Assembly (NCBI GenBank): GCA_963761755.1
Contig: CAVXIC010000039.1
Span: forward strand, 992,001 to 1,056,000
Origin: CAJXVA01 sp963761755
Lineage (GTDB): Bacteria; Myxococcota_A; Polyangia; Nannocystales; Nannocystaceae
Direction: 5' to 3'
DNA length: 64,000 nt
In this document: piece after piece, positions 7,877 through 15,855 of the stretch
Layout: each line of letters opens with the position of its first letter
Position numbering within the stretch: position 1 is the first letter of the stretch
Translations under genes and position numbers: made by a program
The notes under the pieces: model-generated
What the model saw: the letters and a program-made list of their open reading frames with translations, nothing else
What the model was told of the DNA's origin: nothing
Databases searched by the model: none

Positions 7877-9160
7877 GTGTCCGATGTCGCCGAAGCGGCT
7901 GCCGAAGCCCCCCCGCAGCAGAGCGCCGAAGTCCGGGAACCCTCTGGTCGTCCCCTCGGGGGTCCGCGCGAGCGTCCGATGGACCCGTGGCTCTTCTTCG
8001 CGGCCGTCGCGCTGACCGGCCTGGGGCTGGTCATGGTCTACAGCTCTGGCGCGTGGCTGGGCCACAGCATCTACAGCGGCTGGGAGCACTTCCTCACCCG
8101 GCAGGCCATGTTTGCGGTGGCCGGCTTCGTGCTGATGCTGACCGTGAGCCGCCTGGACTACCGACTGCTGCGGCGGTTCGCACCACACCTCATGCTGGGT
8201 GCGATCGCGATGCTCGTCGTCGTGCTCTTCGTCGGTACGGAGATCAACGGTGCGCGTCGCTGGATCCGGGTGGGGTCGTTCAGCCTGCAGCCCTCCGAGC
8301 TCGCCAAGGTCGCCCTCGCGGTGTTCCTGGCGGCAACACTGGCCCGCAAGGGGGAGCGCGTGCGGGCGTTCACGCAGGGCTTCCTCCCGGTCATGGTCAT
8401 GGCCGGCTTCACCATGCTGCTGGTCCTGCTCGAGAAGGACCTGGGCACCACGATCCTGCTCGGGTCGTTGACGCTCATCATGCTGTTCGTGGCGGGCACC
8501 CGGCTGAGCTACGTCATCGCGGCGGTCATGGTCGCCGCGCCGATCGCTTGGCAGCAGATTCTCGGCGTCGACTACCGGCGCGGTCGCCTCGAGGAGTTCC
8601 TCACCGGGGACGGCTACCAGGTGAAGCAGGCGCTGATCAGCATCGGCTCGGGCGGGTGGTTCGGGCTTGGATTGGGCAACGGCAAGCAGAAGCTGGGCTT
8701 CTTGCCCGAGAACCACACCGACTTCATTCTCGCCACCGTCGGCGAAGAGCTGGGCTTCGCGGGAATCCTGCTGACCATGAGCTTGATGCTGCTGCTGGTC
8801 TGGCGCGGTGTACTCGTCGCACGACGGGCTCGAGACAGATTTGGCCTCTATCTGGCCGTCGGGCTCTCCTCCCTCTTCGGACTCCAGGCCATCGTCAACA
8901 TTGCCGTCGTTCTCGAGGTCATCCCGGCCAAGGGCATCACCCTGCCCTTCCTCAGCTACGGCGGCTCGTCCTTGCTGACCTCACTGGGCGCCGTCGGGCT
9001 GCTGCTGTCGATCTCCAGGGCACCGGCTGCGTGGAGGCTCAGCGACCAGCGTCGCGTAGGCAAGCGACGCGGCTCGGCCAAGGACCGCAAGTCCACCGAG
9101 CCAGCAAAGGGTGGCAACGCACGGCGGCGCAGTGGCTCGGCCAACCAACCTGAGCAGTGA
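7877..9160 (+). CDS. ftsW: SEDS peptidoglycan glycosyltransferase FtsW
   Basis: 427 residues, a polytopic inner-membrane protein of the SEDS family that polymerises glycan strands from lipid II at the division septum with a cognate class B PBP. Family signatures are present: MVYSSG in the first membrane segment, NGARRWIRVG followed by LQPSELAK, LLEKDLGTT, the extracellular loop with GNGKQKLGFLPENHTDFI, the EELGF motif, and the C-terminal IPAKGITLPFLSYGGSS. The start is a GTG at 7877, which gives a 35-residue Pro/Ala-rich cytoplasmic tail; Met35 (MDPWLF) is an alternative. A basic tail of about 60 residues follows the last helix. The position after murD fits FtsW rather than RodA. Confidence 0.95.
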   Translation: MSDVAEAAAEAPPQQSAEVREPSGRPLGGPRERPMDPWLFFAAVALTGLGLVMVYSSGAWLGHSIYSGWEHFLTRQAMFAVAGFVLMLTVSRLDYRLLRRFAPHLMLGAIAMLVVVLFVGTEINGARRWIRVGSFSLQPSELAKVALAVFLAATLARKGERVRAFTQGFLPVMVMAGFTMLLVLLEKDLGTTILLGSLTLIMLFVAGTRLSYVIAAVMVAAPIAWQQILGVDYRRGRLEEFLTGDGYQVKQALISIGSGGWFGLGLGNGKQKLGFLPENHTDFILATVGEELGFAGILLTMSLMLLLVWRGVLVARRARDRFGLYLAVGLSSLFGLQAIVNIAVVLEVIPAKGITLPFLSYGGSSLLTSLGAVGLLLSISRAPAAWRLSDQRRVGKRRGSAKDRKSTEPAKGGNARRRSGSANQPEQ

Positions 9161-9208
9161 TCCTCGCAGCGGCTTGATCTGGCCGCCCACCTGGACGAGC
9201 ATGCGGCC

Positions 9209-9685
9209 GTGATCCAGCCGAAGGTTCTGTTCCGCACGCTTGCCGGTGCCGCACTCGCCATGGGTCTCGCGGCCAGCTGCAAGGCCAAGTTCGCGCCCGA
9301 GGAACCGACGGGCGTCATCTCCGAGGCCTGCTGCAAGGTGGTGTCGAAGGACCTTCAGTCCGGCGCCGGTTGTCGGGCGACGGGCAAATGCGCGAGCGAT
9401 GAAAAGATCTGGATGCGTGGTGCCGTGACCTGCAGCCCCCTCGAGCCCGAGCGGTGCGTGGGCGGGCGGTGCTGCACCTACCGCAGAATGTACGGAAGCG
9501 ACGACGCGCTCTACAACTGGGACGAAGGAGGCGCGGAGCCCAACGAGGCGACAAACGACGCTCCGCCTGCCCCCGCTCCGCCTGCCGCCGCTCCGGCCGC
9601 CGAGGCGCCTCCTGCAGCGGAGGTCACCGAGCCCGAGGCACCCGCAGAGCCGGACGCGGCCCCGGCTGCCGAACCGCAGGGCTGA
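9209..9685 (+). CDS. small Cys-containing lipoprotein, unknown
   Basis: 158 residues from a GTG start. The signal peptide ends in a lipobox-like LAASC. The mature part has eight further Cys (ACCKV, AGCRATGKC, VTCS, ERC, GRCCTY), suggesting a small disulfide-stabilised domain of about 75 residues, followed by an Ala/Pro/Glu-rich tail of about 50 residues. The Cys-rich domain is not one I can name. It follows ftsW by 48 bases but is closed by its own terminator at 9698-9743. Confidence 0.68.
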   Translation: MIQPKVLFRTLAGAALAMGLAASCKAKFAPEEPTGVISEACCKVVSKDLQSGAGCRATGKCASDEKIWMRGAVTCSPLEPERCVGGRCCTYRRMYGSDDALYNWDEGGAEPNEATNDAPPAPAPPAAAPAAEAPPAAEVTEPEAPAEPDAAPAAEPQG

Positions 9686-9697
9686 ACGAACCGTCCC

Positions 9698-9743
9698 AAA
9701 CGCAAAGAACCCCATGCCAGGCGGCACGGGGTTCTTTGCGTTT
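9698..9743. terminator. bidirectional intrinsic terminator
   Basis: Two 21-base arms (AAACGCAAAGAACCCCATGCC and its complement with one mismatch) flank a 4-base loop. The A- and T-rich outer part of the stem gives a U-rich 3' end in both directions, so it can serve the lipoprotein gene on the + strand and the convergent small gene on the - strand. Confidence 0.88.
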
Positions 9744-9757
9744 GGAGGACTGAAGTC

Positions 9758-9964
9758 CTAGGGCTTGCCGGACAGCTCGGTGCACGTCATGTTGCCGCCG
9801 CCGTCGGGGTTGCACTCGTACATCTTGCGGAGTGCGCCGAAGAGGAAGCTGTCGTTGCGGGCAACGTAGAGCTTGCCGTTGTGGGAGGCCATGCTGCCGT
9901 AGCCGCAAGCAGCGGAGGAGGAAGCCATGAGAGCGATGAGACCTGCGGTGATGTAGCGTCGCAT
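9758..9964 (-). CDS. small lipoprotein, 68 residues
   Basis: The ATG at 9964 gives a short basic N-terminus (MRRY), a hydrophobic core and the lipobox SAAC at about residue 20, a compact lipoprotein signal. The mature part is only about 48 residues with two Cys (YECNPDGGG and MTCTE), likely one disulfide. An upstream in-frame ATG at 10000 would add 12 polar residues before the signal and is less likely. The function is unknown; the short mature chain suggests a structural or interaction role in the envelope. Confidence 0.65.
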   Translation of the reverse strand: MRRYITAGLIALMASSSAACGYGSMASHNGKLYVARNDSFLFGALRKMYECNPDGGGNMTCTELSGKP

Positions 9965-10053
9965 GAGTATTCGTTTCGTGTTGGTGATGGCGCCCCACAC
10001 GAAGGGAGAGCCGCGAGGAGTATGCCGACGCGGTTAAATCCTTGTCAACGAAC

Positions 10054-11880
10054 CTACGGGTTTGAGTTCCCACCACTCACTGTGAGCGAGGGCATGCGAA
10101 GGAGACCCCTGTCCCTAGGGCCAAGGCCGAGGTCTTCGAGCGTCGACGCCCACTCCTGGAGCCTATCGAGCTGTGATGACCGCGAAACGCTCTGCACAGA
10201 CTCGCTGTTCTCACGATCATTGCGGCCCAGAAGTCGAGAGAACCAGCTTTGCGGGGCTGGAAAGACGACCAATTCAATCGTGTCCTGCTCTGGAACACCT
10301 GCTTCTTCGCGCGCGAGCGCAACCGCGGTTTCCATGCCACCGAGCGCGTCCACGAGCCCCAGGGCATGTGCTCTTGCGCCAGACCACACCCTGCCCTTCG
10401 AGATCTCTTCGACTTCTTCTGCCGTCAGGCCTCGCCCTGCAGCGACGCGAGCCTTGAAGGTTTCGTAGATCTGATCGAGCGACGACTGAAGGGATGCCCA
10501 GCCCGCCTCGTCGTAGCCGTGCACCGTCGAGTAGGCGAGCGCGTTGTCGGAGGTGGCGACCGTGTCGAACGTGACGCCGGCCTTGTTCCACAGCTTGCGC
10601 AGGTTGGGCTTGCCGGCGAACACACCGATGGACCCGGTGATGGTCCCGGGCTGCGCAACGATCTTGTTGGCTCCGGCAGCGACGTAGTAGCCGCCCGACG
10701 CCGCGACGTTCCCCATGCTGACGATCACGGGCTTGCCTCGCTGTCGTGCCAGAGCCACCGCCCGCCAGATCGTGTCGGAGGCGACCGCCGAACCTCCGGG
10801 GCTGTCGACGCGAAAGACGATCGCGGACACGTCCTCGTCCTCGGACGCCGCTCGAATGGCGGCCGCGACGGTGTCGCTGCCCATCGACCGCGACCCCGAC
10901 AGAGGGTCCGCGCCACCGGAGCCGCGGGAGACCGCGCCGACGCCGTAGACGAGCGCGAGCTTTCCATCGGCCCGCCCAACCGCTCCTGCGCGCTCGAGGT
11001 AGGCCTCGGCGAACAGCAGCGCCGCACCTTCACCGGCCCGTTCCTTGGCCGCCGCGATGACCTCGTCCCTGTACCCGAGTCGATCGACGATGCCGAGCGC
11101 TTCGGCATCCGCGGCGAGGTACGGACCCTCGTCGATCCACCGGGCGACCGTGTCGAGGGGTACATCGCGGTCCGCCGCGATGCCGTCGCGAATCTGGACC
11201 AGCAGATCGTCGAGCAGCACCCGGACCGCCTCCTCGTGCGCCGGCGTGTATCGCCGCTCGGTGTACGCGTTGAACGCGTTCTTGTACTCGCTGCGGCGAT
11301 CACCGAGGACCTCGACGTCGAGCTCGTCGAGCGTGCCCTTGAAGAACATGCTCGAGGACATCAGACCGACGAGGCCGACCTGCCCCGTCGGCTGCATCCA
11401 CACCTCATCGAACGCGGACGCCACGTAGTAGCCCTGGGTGCCGGGGCCCATCTCTCCGAAGGTTTCGGCGAACGCGATCGCAAACTTGCCCGATTCCCGA
11501 AATCGGATGACGGCGTCACGCAGCTCTTGGGCCTTGGCCATGCCCCCCGTACCTGCGCCGAGATAGGCGACGACCCCCGACACCCGCTCGTCTGCCCGCG
11601 CCCGGTCGAGCGCATCGACCGTATCCTGGAGGGTTCGGGCCTCGCCCCCCAACAGACGCGCGATCGGGTCATCGGCGTTGCCTTCGCTCAAGGGTGCGTC
11701 CAAGCGCAGCTCGAGCACCGTCGTGGACGGAACGTCTTTTGCCAGCCAACACGTCACGCTCACGACACCCGCCGCGAGCACCCCTGCGACGAAGGTGAGT
11801 GCTCCCAAGACTGTGAACAGCTTGGAGAAGATGGCCCTGCACTTGGACCACCGTGAGGACCGAGACTCGGAGTTGGACAC
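10054..11880 (-). CDS. sppA: signal peptide peptidase SppA, long (two-domain) form
   Basis: SppA cleaves remnant signal peptides in the inner membrane using a Ser/Lys dyad. The protein has 608 residues from the GTG at 11880, like the E. coli double-length form. One N-terminal membrane segment (residues about 23-45) is followed by two tandem Clp-like folds. The general-base Lys is K200 in EYKNAFNAYTE of the first half; the nucleophile is S395 in NVAASGGYY of the second, followed by PGTITGSIGV. The frame stays open to 12123 but would then cover the upstream nuclease-like gene, so the GTG is preferred. It is the last gene of a minus-strand run starting at 13360. Confidence 0.93.
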   Translation of the reverse strand: MSNSESRSSRWSKCRAIFSKLFTVLGALTFVAGVLAAGVVSVTCWLAKDVPSTTVLELRLDAPLSEGNADDPIARLLGGEARTLQDTVDALDRARADERVSGVVAYLGAGTGGMAKAQELRDAVIRFRESGKFAIAFAETFGEMGPGTQGYYVASAFDEVWMQPTGQVGLVGLMSSSMFFKGTLDELDVEVLGDRRSEYKNAFNAYTERRYTPAHEEAVRVLLDDLLVQIRDGIAADRDVPLDTVARWIDEGPYLAADAEALGIVDRLGYRDEVIAAAKERAGEGAALLFAEAYLERAGAVGRADGKLALVYGVGAVSRGSGGADPLSGSRSMGSDTVAAAIRAASEDEDVSAIVFRVDSPGGSAVASDTIWRAVALARQRGKPVIVSMGNVAASGGYYVAAGANKIVAQPGTITGSIGVFAGKPNLRKLWNKAGVTFDTVATSDNALAYSTVHGYDEAGWASLQSSLDQIYETFKARVAAGRGLTAEEVEEISKGRVWSGARAHALGLVDALGGMETAVALAREEAGVPEQDTIELVVFPAPQSWFSRLLGRNDRENSESVQSVSRSSQLDRLQEWASTLEDLGLGPRDRGLLRMPSLTVSGGNSNP

Positions 11881-11921
11881 CGTACGCGTGGACTTTGTCC
11901 CTCGGCGGCCGGGAGTGCAAG

Positions 11922-12362
11922 CTATCGCAGCAGCTTGGGGAACGCGATCTCGTACACGGTGCCCTGCGAGGCATCGACCAGCAGCAGGTCGTGATCGGGG
12001 AACGCGAGGGCGTACTCCAGCAGCTGTCGGCGCGTCGAGGCGACCGCGATGCTCGCGACGCCGCCGGTCTTGAACTCCACCACGTAGCGCCGCCCGCGGC
12101 GGACGGCGATGGCGTCGATCCACAGATCGTAGACCTCCGCGTCACCATCGACCGCAACCGTCGCGGCGGCGCGAACCTGCGTCTCGAGGACCTCGTAGCC
12201 CGCGTCTTCGAGCACGAGGACTCCCGCCTCTTCGCCGCGCGCCCCCCGAAGCGCGACGTGGCGGCCCCGACGACGCTTTCGCCACGCAGCAAGACGAACC
12301 CCCAACAGCAGCCCGAAGAGGACCAGCGCGACGACGAGTGTCACGACGGCTTCGGTCGGCAT
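11922..12362 (-). CDS. membrane-anchored PD-(D/E)XK nuclease-like protein
   Basis: 146 residues. An N-terminal membrane helix (about residues 5-25) and a basic stop-transfer patch (WRKRRRGR) precede a small alpha/beta domain with the order of a PD-(D/E)XK restriction-like fold: GARGEEAGV with the helix Glu, then LWIDAIAV with the Asp, VVEFKTG with the E-x-K pair, and a helix TRRQLLEYALAF. The E-F-K-T-G strand is the best evidence. Catalysis is not proven; the residues may be structural. It lies 41 bases upstream of sppA and 41 downstream of the next gene, so the three are probably one transcript. Confidence 0.6.
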   Translation of the reverse strand: MPTEAVVTLVVALVLFGLLLGVRLAAWRKRRRGRHVALRGARGEEAGVLVLEDAGYEVLETQVRAAATVAVDGDAEVYDLWIDAIAVRRGRRYVVEFKTGGVASIAVASTRRQLLEYALAFPDHDLLLVDASQGTVYEIAFPKLLR

Positions 12363-12369
12363 CGCGGAC

Positions 12370-12375
12370 AGGCTA
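12370..12375 (-). promoter_or_regulatory. -10-like hexamer TAGCCT, leaderless start
   Basis: Read on the minus strand, TAGCCT ends 7 bases before the ATG at 12362. It suggests that the nuclease-like gene and sppA can be transcribed separately from the gene upstream. Confidence 0.4.
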
Positions 12376-12403
12376 CCGGCCCTGCGCGGCGCGCCGAAGA
12401 AAC

Positions 12404-13360
12404 CTACCCTTCGTCGAAGTCGTCAAAGTCGTCGACGGGTTCGCGCCGGCGACTGCGCGCCCGCTCCGCGACCGACATCGGGACCGTGTTGCCCGACAGG
12501 TCGACGTGCTGCACCGCGTCGGCGGAGGGAGGCGCCTCGCCGGGGCCGGGGACGCGACGCATCTTCTGCGTGGCGCGCCCATCGAGCGGGTACAGCCCCG
12601 ACCCTTCGAGTTCACGCCGCTCGAGCGACGCGTCACGGAAGTACAGCGCGTACTGGGCGGATGCAGCGTGCACCCGCAGCCACGCATCCAGGCTGGGCTG
12701 GTACCGGGGGTCGGCGACCAAGGAGAGGGCCTCGCGAATCTGCGTGTAGTCGACGGGCGAGGAGAGGCGCTCGGCGATGACGGTCAGAAGCTCCGGCACC
12801 CGCTCTTCGGCGTGCCGGGTGAGCACCCGCCACTGTTCGGGCGAGAACTCGACCGCACCTTCGCTGTGGTCCGAGGCGAGACGCGCCATGGCGCGGTAGT
12901 CCCCCGTGGCCAACGTCCTGCGCAAGTCGTCGCTGAGCAGCGCAAACACCTCGGGCCGAATCGCGATGAGCTCGTACTCGGGCTCGTTCCAGAGCCAGTC
13001 GTCATCCTCTTCGAGGACGATGACGGCGACCAGGTCGGTCCCCGCCGGGAGCGCATCGGTGAGCTCGGCGAGACCGAAGGAGATCGGTGCCCAACGAGCC
13101 TGCCGCGTCGCATCGCGCAGGCCGTCGACGAACTCCTCGAGTTCATCGGGGCTGACCACCATGCGGGCGAGCCGAGCGTCGGCGTCGACGACCTGGTAGT
13201 GGTCCTCGAACTCCGACATCAGCATGCGCCACTCTCCGCTGAGCAGCTCGACCTGTAGATCGAACTCCCCGATGAGGTGACGCAATTGATCCCGGTCACC
13301 TTCACGGAGAAGCTCGAGGATCTGCGCCTCCAGTTCCCGGTACGACTCGGCCGGAACCAT
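12404..13360 (-). CDS. hypothetical cytoplasmic protein, acidic
   Basis: 318 residues from the ATG at 13360; the frame continues upstream to 13678 but there becomes Arg/Pro-rich and overlaps the divergent gene, so it is not used. There is no signal peptide. The first 60 residues are helical and probably coiled (YRELEAQILELLREGDRDQL). The middle part alternates short helices and hydrophobic strands (LVAVIVLEEDDD), and the C-terminus is basic then strongly acidic (DDFDDFDEG). I do not recognise the family. It is the first gene of the minus-strand run toward sppA. Confidence 0.65.
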   Translation of the reverse strand: MVPAESYRELEAQILELLREGDRDQLRHLIGEFDLQVELLSGEWRMLMSEFEDHYQVVDADARLARMVVSPDELEEFVDGLRDATRQARWAPISFGLAELTDALPAGTDLVAVIVLEEDDDWLWNEPEYELIAIRPEVFALLSDDLRRTLATGDYRAMARLASDHSEGAVEFSPEQWRVLTRHAEERVPELLTVIAERLSSPVDYTQIREALSLVADPRYQPSLDAWLRVHAASAQYALYFRDASLERRELEGSGLYPLDGRATQKMRRVPGPGEAPPSADAVQHVDLSGNTVPMSVAERARSRRREPVDDFDDFDEG

Positions 13361-13452
13361 GTACGCGTGGCAGCGCACTACGGGGAGGCTACCGAAAAAG
13401 CCGGACCGGCTCCAGGTCGTCGAGCCGACATGTATAGTCCCGGGCCTCGACC

Positions 13453-14565
13453 ATGCCTCGCGATCTGCCCCTTTGGCCCACGGCGTGCATCGTTGCGACG
13501 GTCTCCGCCTTCGCCTTCGGGGGCTGCGCGCATCCGATGGCCACCCACACCGCGCCTGCGTACGCGCCACCGCGGTGGGTGGGGGCGTCCACGGGCGGTC
13601 AGCACGTCCTGAGCCTCTATGACGGGTCGAATGCCGTGGGAGTACACGAGGTCCACGCCGACGGTGGGTGGAGGTCACACGAGGTCGAGCTGCCGGAGCC
13701 GGCGGACGCCGTCGTATCGCTGTCGAGGACGACGTGGGTCAGCCTGCACGGAAAAAGCGGCACGATTCGTCTCGCACACCTTGACGGTGGGCGGTGGGAG
13801 CGGTCCGAGATTCACCGCCTCGAGCCGGCGCCCCTTCAAGCCACGGCAGGAGATCTCGACGGAGACGGCCGGAAGGACTTGGTCATCGTGTCCAACGGTC
13901 CTCGTCCCATGCTGATCCTGCTGCCCGGAGTCGCCGGCGGCTTCGGGGTCCCGGCCGTCGTCCCACTCAATCCCCGCGGGCGCACCGCTCCGAGCGTCCA
14001 TGTGTGCGACGTCGACGGTGAAGGCTCACTCGATGTCTTGGTCGGTTTGAGCACGGGCACACAGAGCTCTCCGGTCCCCGATCACGTCCGGGCGTTCAGG
14101 AACGCGGCCCACGGAGAGCTCGTGGATGAATGGATGGTGCAGGTTCGGGGGCCGCTGCATCTTCACGCGGCGGACGTCGACGCCGACGGCCTCCCCGACA
14201 TCCTCGCCACCGGCGCCCATGGGGCATGGCTCTTGCCCAGCGCGGGCTTCGGATGGTTCGAGGACGCAGAGCAGTTGCGCGGCGGCTCCATCGCGGATGG
14301 AACCCTGGCCGACATCGACGCCGACGGGCTCGTCGATCTGGTCCTGCTCGACGCAGGCCGGGCGCGTTTCGAGGTGCGCCGAGGCATCGGTTCGGGCCGC
14401 CTGGGCCCCTCCGAACGCTACGCGACCGGCGATGGACCGGTGTCCATGGCCGTGTTGCCGCGGCCCAGCGGCACCCTGCTCGTCTCCGCCAACCACGCGG
14501 ATGCGAGCTTCACGACGGTGAAGCTTCGGGTCTCACGTAGCGCCGACCGTCGAAGTGAAGGGTGA
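13453..14565 (+). CDS. FG-GAP/VCBS-repeat lipoprotein
   Basis: 370 residues with a lipoprotein signal (lipobox FGGC at about residue 25). The mature protein carries at least four calcium-loop motifs of the FG-GAP/VCBS type (GDLDGDGRKDLVIV, CDVDGEGSLDVLVG, ADVDADGLPDILAT, ADIDADGLVDLVLL), spaced 50-60 residues apart, so it should fold as an integrin-like beta-propeller on the cell surface or in the periplasm. Such proteins usually act in adhesion or recognition. A TATAGT hexamer lies 14 bases upstream of the ATG. The last 56 bases overlap the 3' end of the convergent gene 14510-15283. Confidence 0.82.
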   Translation: MPRDLPLWPTACIVATVSAFAFGGCAHPMATHTAPAYAPPRWVGASTGGQHVLSLYDGSNAVGVHEVHADGGWRSHEVELPEPADAVVSLSRTTWVSLHGKSGTIRLAHLDGGRWERSEIHRLEPAPLQATAGDLDGDGRKDLVIVSNGPRPMLILLPGVAGGFGVPAVVPLNPRGRTAPSVHVCDVDGEGSLDVLVGLSTGTQSSPVPDHVRAFRNAAHGELVDEWMVQVRGPLHLHAADVDADGLPDILATGAHGAWLLPSAGFGWFEDAEQLRGGSIADGTLADIDADGLVDLVLLDAGRARFEVRRGIGSGRLGPSERYATGDGPVSMAVLPRPSGTLLVSANHADASFTTVKLRVSRSADRRSEG

Positions 14566-15283
14566 CCGGGACGCGGCGGTGCCGGCCGTCGTCGTCGACG
14601 CGTTCCTCGGCGATCGTCAAATCGACCAGCGCAGCCTCCCCGAACCTCGTCGTGTGGGGGTCCGCCGGCAGCCGCTCGAACGTGCCGACCAGATGCCCGC
14701 ACGAGCCACGCATCACGCGAGCGTCCCACACGACCCGGTCGCCCTCGGCGCGCGGAACGTAGACGTCCAGCTGACCGTCGCGATCGAGGTCGACGTCGTA
14801 GATCGGCCCGAACCGCGAAGCCGCGTCCGTCTGGCGACGGGCCAACGTCACGTCTTCGCACGGACCCGGCAGGGACGCCCGCGGTCGCAGCTCCGACGGC
14901 CCCGAGACGCGGAGCAGCGTCTCGGATGCCGGTCCCAGCTTTCGCGTGACCGCATAGAAGCGCAGCGTGTCGCAGCTCGAACCGCAGCCGGCGATCGAGC
15001 GCGAGTAGAGCGTTCCCTTGGCGTCCAAGACCTGCCACCCACCGTCGACGAGGTCCGCGACGAGGCCCGCGACGACCCCTTCGAAGGGACCCTTGTGCCG
15101 CATGAACATGACGATGGCCCCGTCATCGAGAACCATGATCTCTCGGCCCGAAACATTTCTCACAGCGGGAACGGGCGCGGGCCACTGCCCTCGGGGGCCG
15201 CGGCCCACCCCGCCTCCAGCGAACGCGCAGGCCGTCGTGGAGAGCAGCGCACCGATCAGAAGGGCACAGGGACGGGAGCGCAT
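14510..15283 (-). CDS. putative lipoprotein with a single FG-GAP-like motif
   Basis: 257 residues from the ATG at 15283 (a GTG at 15301 is the longest option). The signal peptide ends near STTAC, a likely lipobox. The body contains one Asp-rich loop (YDVDLDRDGQLDVYVPR) of the kind repeated in the convergent neighbour, and Cys pairs (GCGSSCD) that may form disulfides. The C-terminal part is beta-rich. The shared Asp-loop motif and tail-to-tail arrangement with the FG-GAP lipoprotein suggest a functional or evolutionary relation, but the substrate or partner is unknown. Confidence 0.65.
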   Translation of the reverse strand: MRSRPCALLIGALLSTTACAFAGGGVGRGPRGQWPAPVPAVRNVSGREIMVLDDGAIVMFMRHKGPFEGVVAGLVADLVDGGWQVLDAKGTLYSRSIAGCGSSCDTLRFYAVTRKLGPASETLLRVSGPSELRPRASLPGPCEDVTLARRQTDAASRFGPIYDVDLDRDGQLDVYVPRAEGDRVVWDARVMRGSCGHLVGTFERLPADPHTTRFGEAALVDLTIAEERVDDDGRHRRVPVTLHFDGRRYVRPEASPS

Positions 15284-15322
15284 CGCCGCGAACGTTGCCA
15301 CCGGGCCTCACCAACCCGCAAG

Positions 15323-15352
15323 TTGACCCTCGAGAAGGCCCGTGGATATAGT
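15323..15352 (+). promoter_or_regulatory. sigma-70-type promoter
   Basis: TTGACC (15323-15328) and TATAGT (15347-15352) are separated by 18 bases, each one mismatch from consensus. It is the best conventional promoter in the window and gives a leader of about 50 bases before the ATG at 15410, which is preceded by GAAGGA. Confidence 0.7.
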
Positions 15353-15409
15353 CCGCGCGCGATCGCGCTCAGTGCGCTGATCCAACCAACCTCGAAGGAC
15401 CACGATCCC

Positions 15410-15748
15410 ATGAAGAAACTCGCTGCGACTCTCGCCTTCGCCATGCTCTCCTCCGGCTGCGCTTCCGCTGTCGTCTCGGCCTCGCCCCCGTCCGGCCTCT
15501 TCTACACCGGCGTCAAAGGTGTCGGCCCCTCGACCCAGGCCCAGATCACCGATGGCGTCCGTCCTGGACCCAAGCAGGGCCAAACCTGCGCGACCGGCAT
15601 CCTCGGCCTCGCGGCATGGGGCGACATGAGCGTCGACACCGCCAAGAAGACCGGTGGCATCACCCGCATCGACACCGTCGACTACTCGTCGATGCGCATC
15701 CTTGGCGGCGCCTACGTCAAGAACTGCACCGTCATCACCGGCGAGTGA
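15410..15748 (+). CDS. TRL-like family lipoprotein
   Basis: 112 residues with a short lipoprotein signal (MKKL start, lipobox SSGC). The mature part has the layout of the TRL-like family: a small N-terminal GLFYTGVKG segment, then KQGQTCATGILGLAAWGDMS, and the C-terminal strand with VDYSSMRILGGAYVKNCTVI. Related small lipoproteins occur widely in proteobacteria; their role is not established. A conventional promoter lies at 15323-15352 and a GAAGGA ribosome-binding site about 10 bases before the ATG. The gene appears monocistronic, with a hairpin just downstream. Confidence 0.8.
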   Translation: MKKLAATLAFAMLSSGCASAVVSASPPSGLFYTGVKGVGPSTQAQITDGVRPGPKQGQTCATGILGLAAWGDMSVDTAKKTGGITRIDTVDYSSMRILGGAYVKNCTVITGE

Positions 15749-15755
15749 TCACCGC

Positions 15756-15782
15756 CCACTGCGCCCCGAGGGGGCGCAGTGG
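15756..15782 (+). terminator. GC-rich hairpin, possible terminator
   Basis: A perfect 12-base stem (CCACTGCGCCCC with GGGGCGCAGTGG) with a 3-base loop begins 7 bases after the TRL-like stop codon. No T run follows, so termination would be weak or Rho-assisted; it may instead protect the 3' end. Confidence 0.5.
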
Positions 15783-15843
15783 CTCTCCAAGAAGGGTCTC
15801 GTGCTGAACGCGGGGCCCTTTTTCCGTGGTTGCCGTGAGCTGC

Positions 15844-15849
15844 TAGATT
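15844..15849 (+). promoter_or_regulatory. -10-like hexamer TAGATT, leaderless start
   Basis: TAGATT ends 6 bases before the GTG at 15856. The spacing places the transcript start at or next to the start codon, and no purine-rich ribosome-binding site is present. Confidence 0.4.
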
Positions 15850-15855
15850 TCCGCT

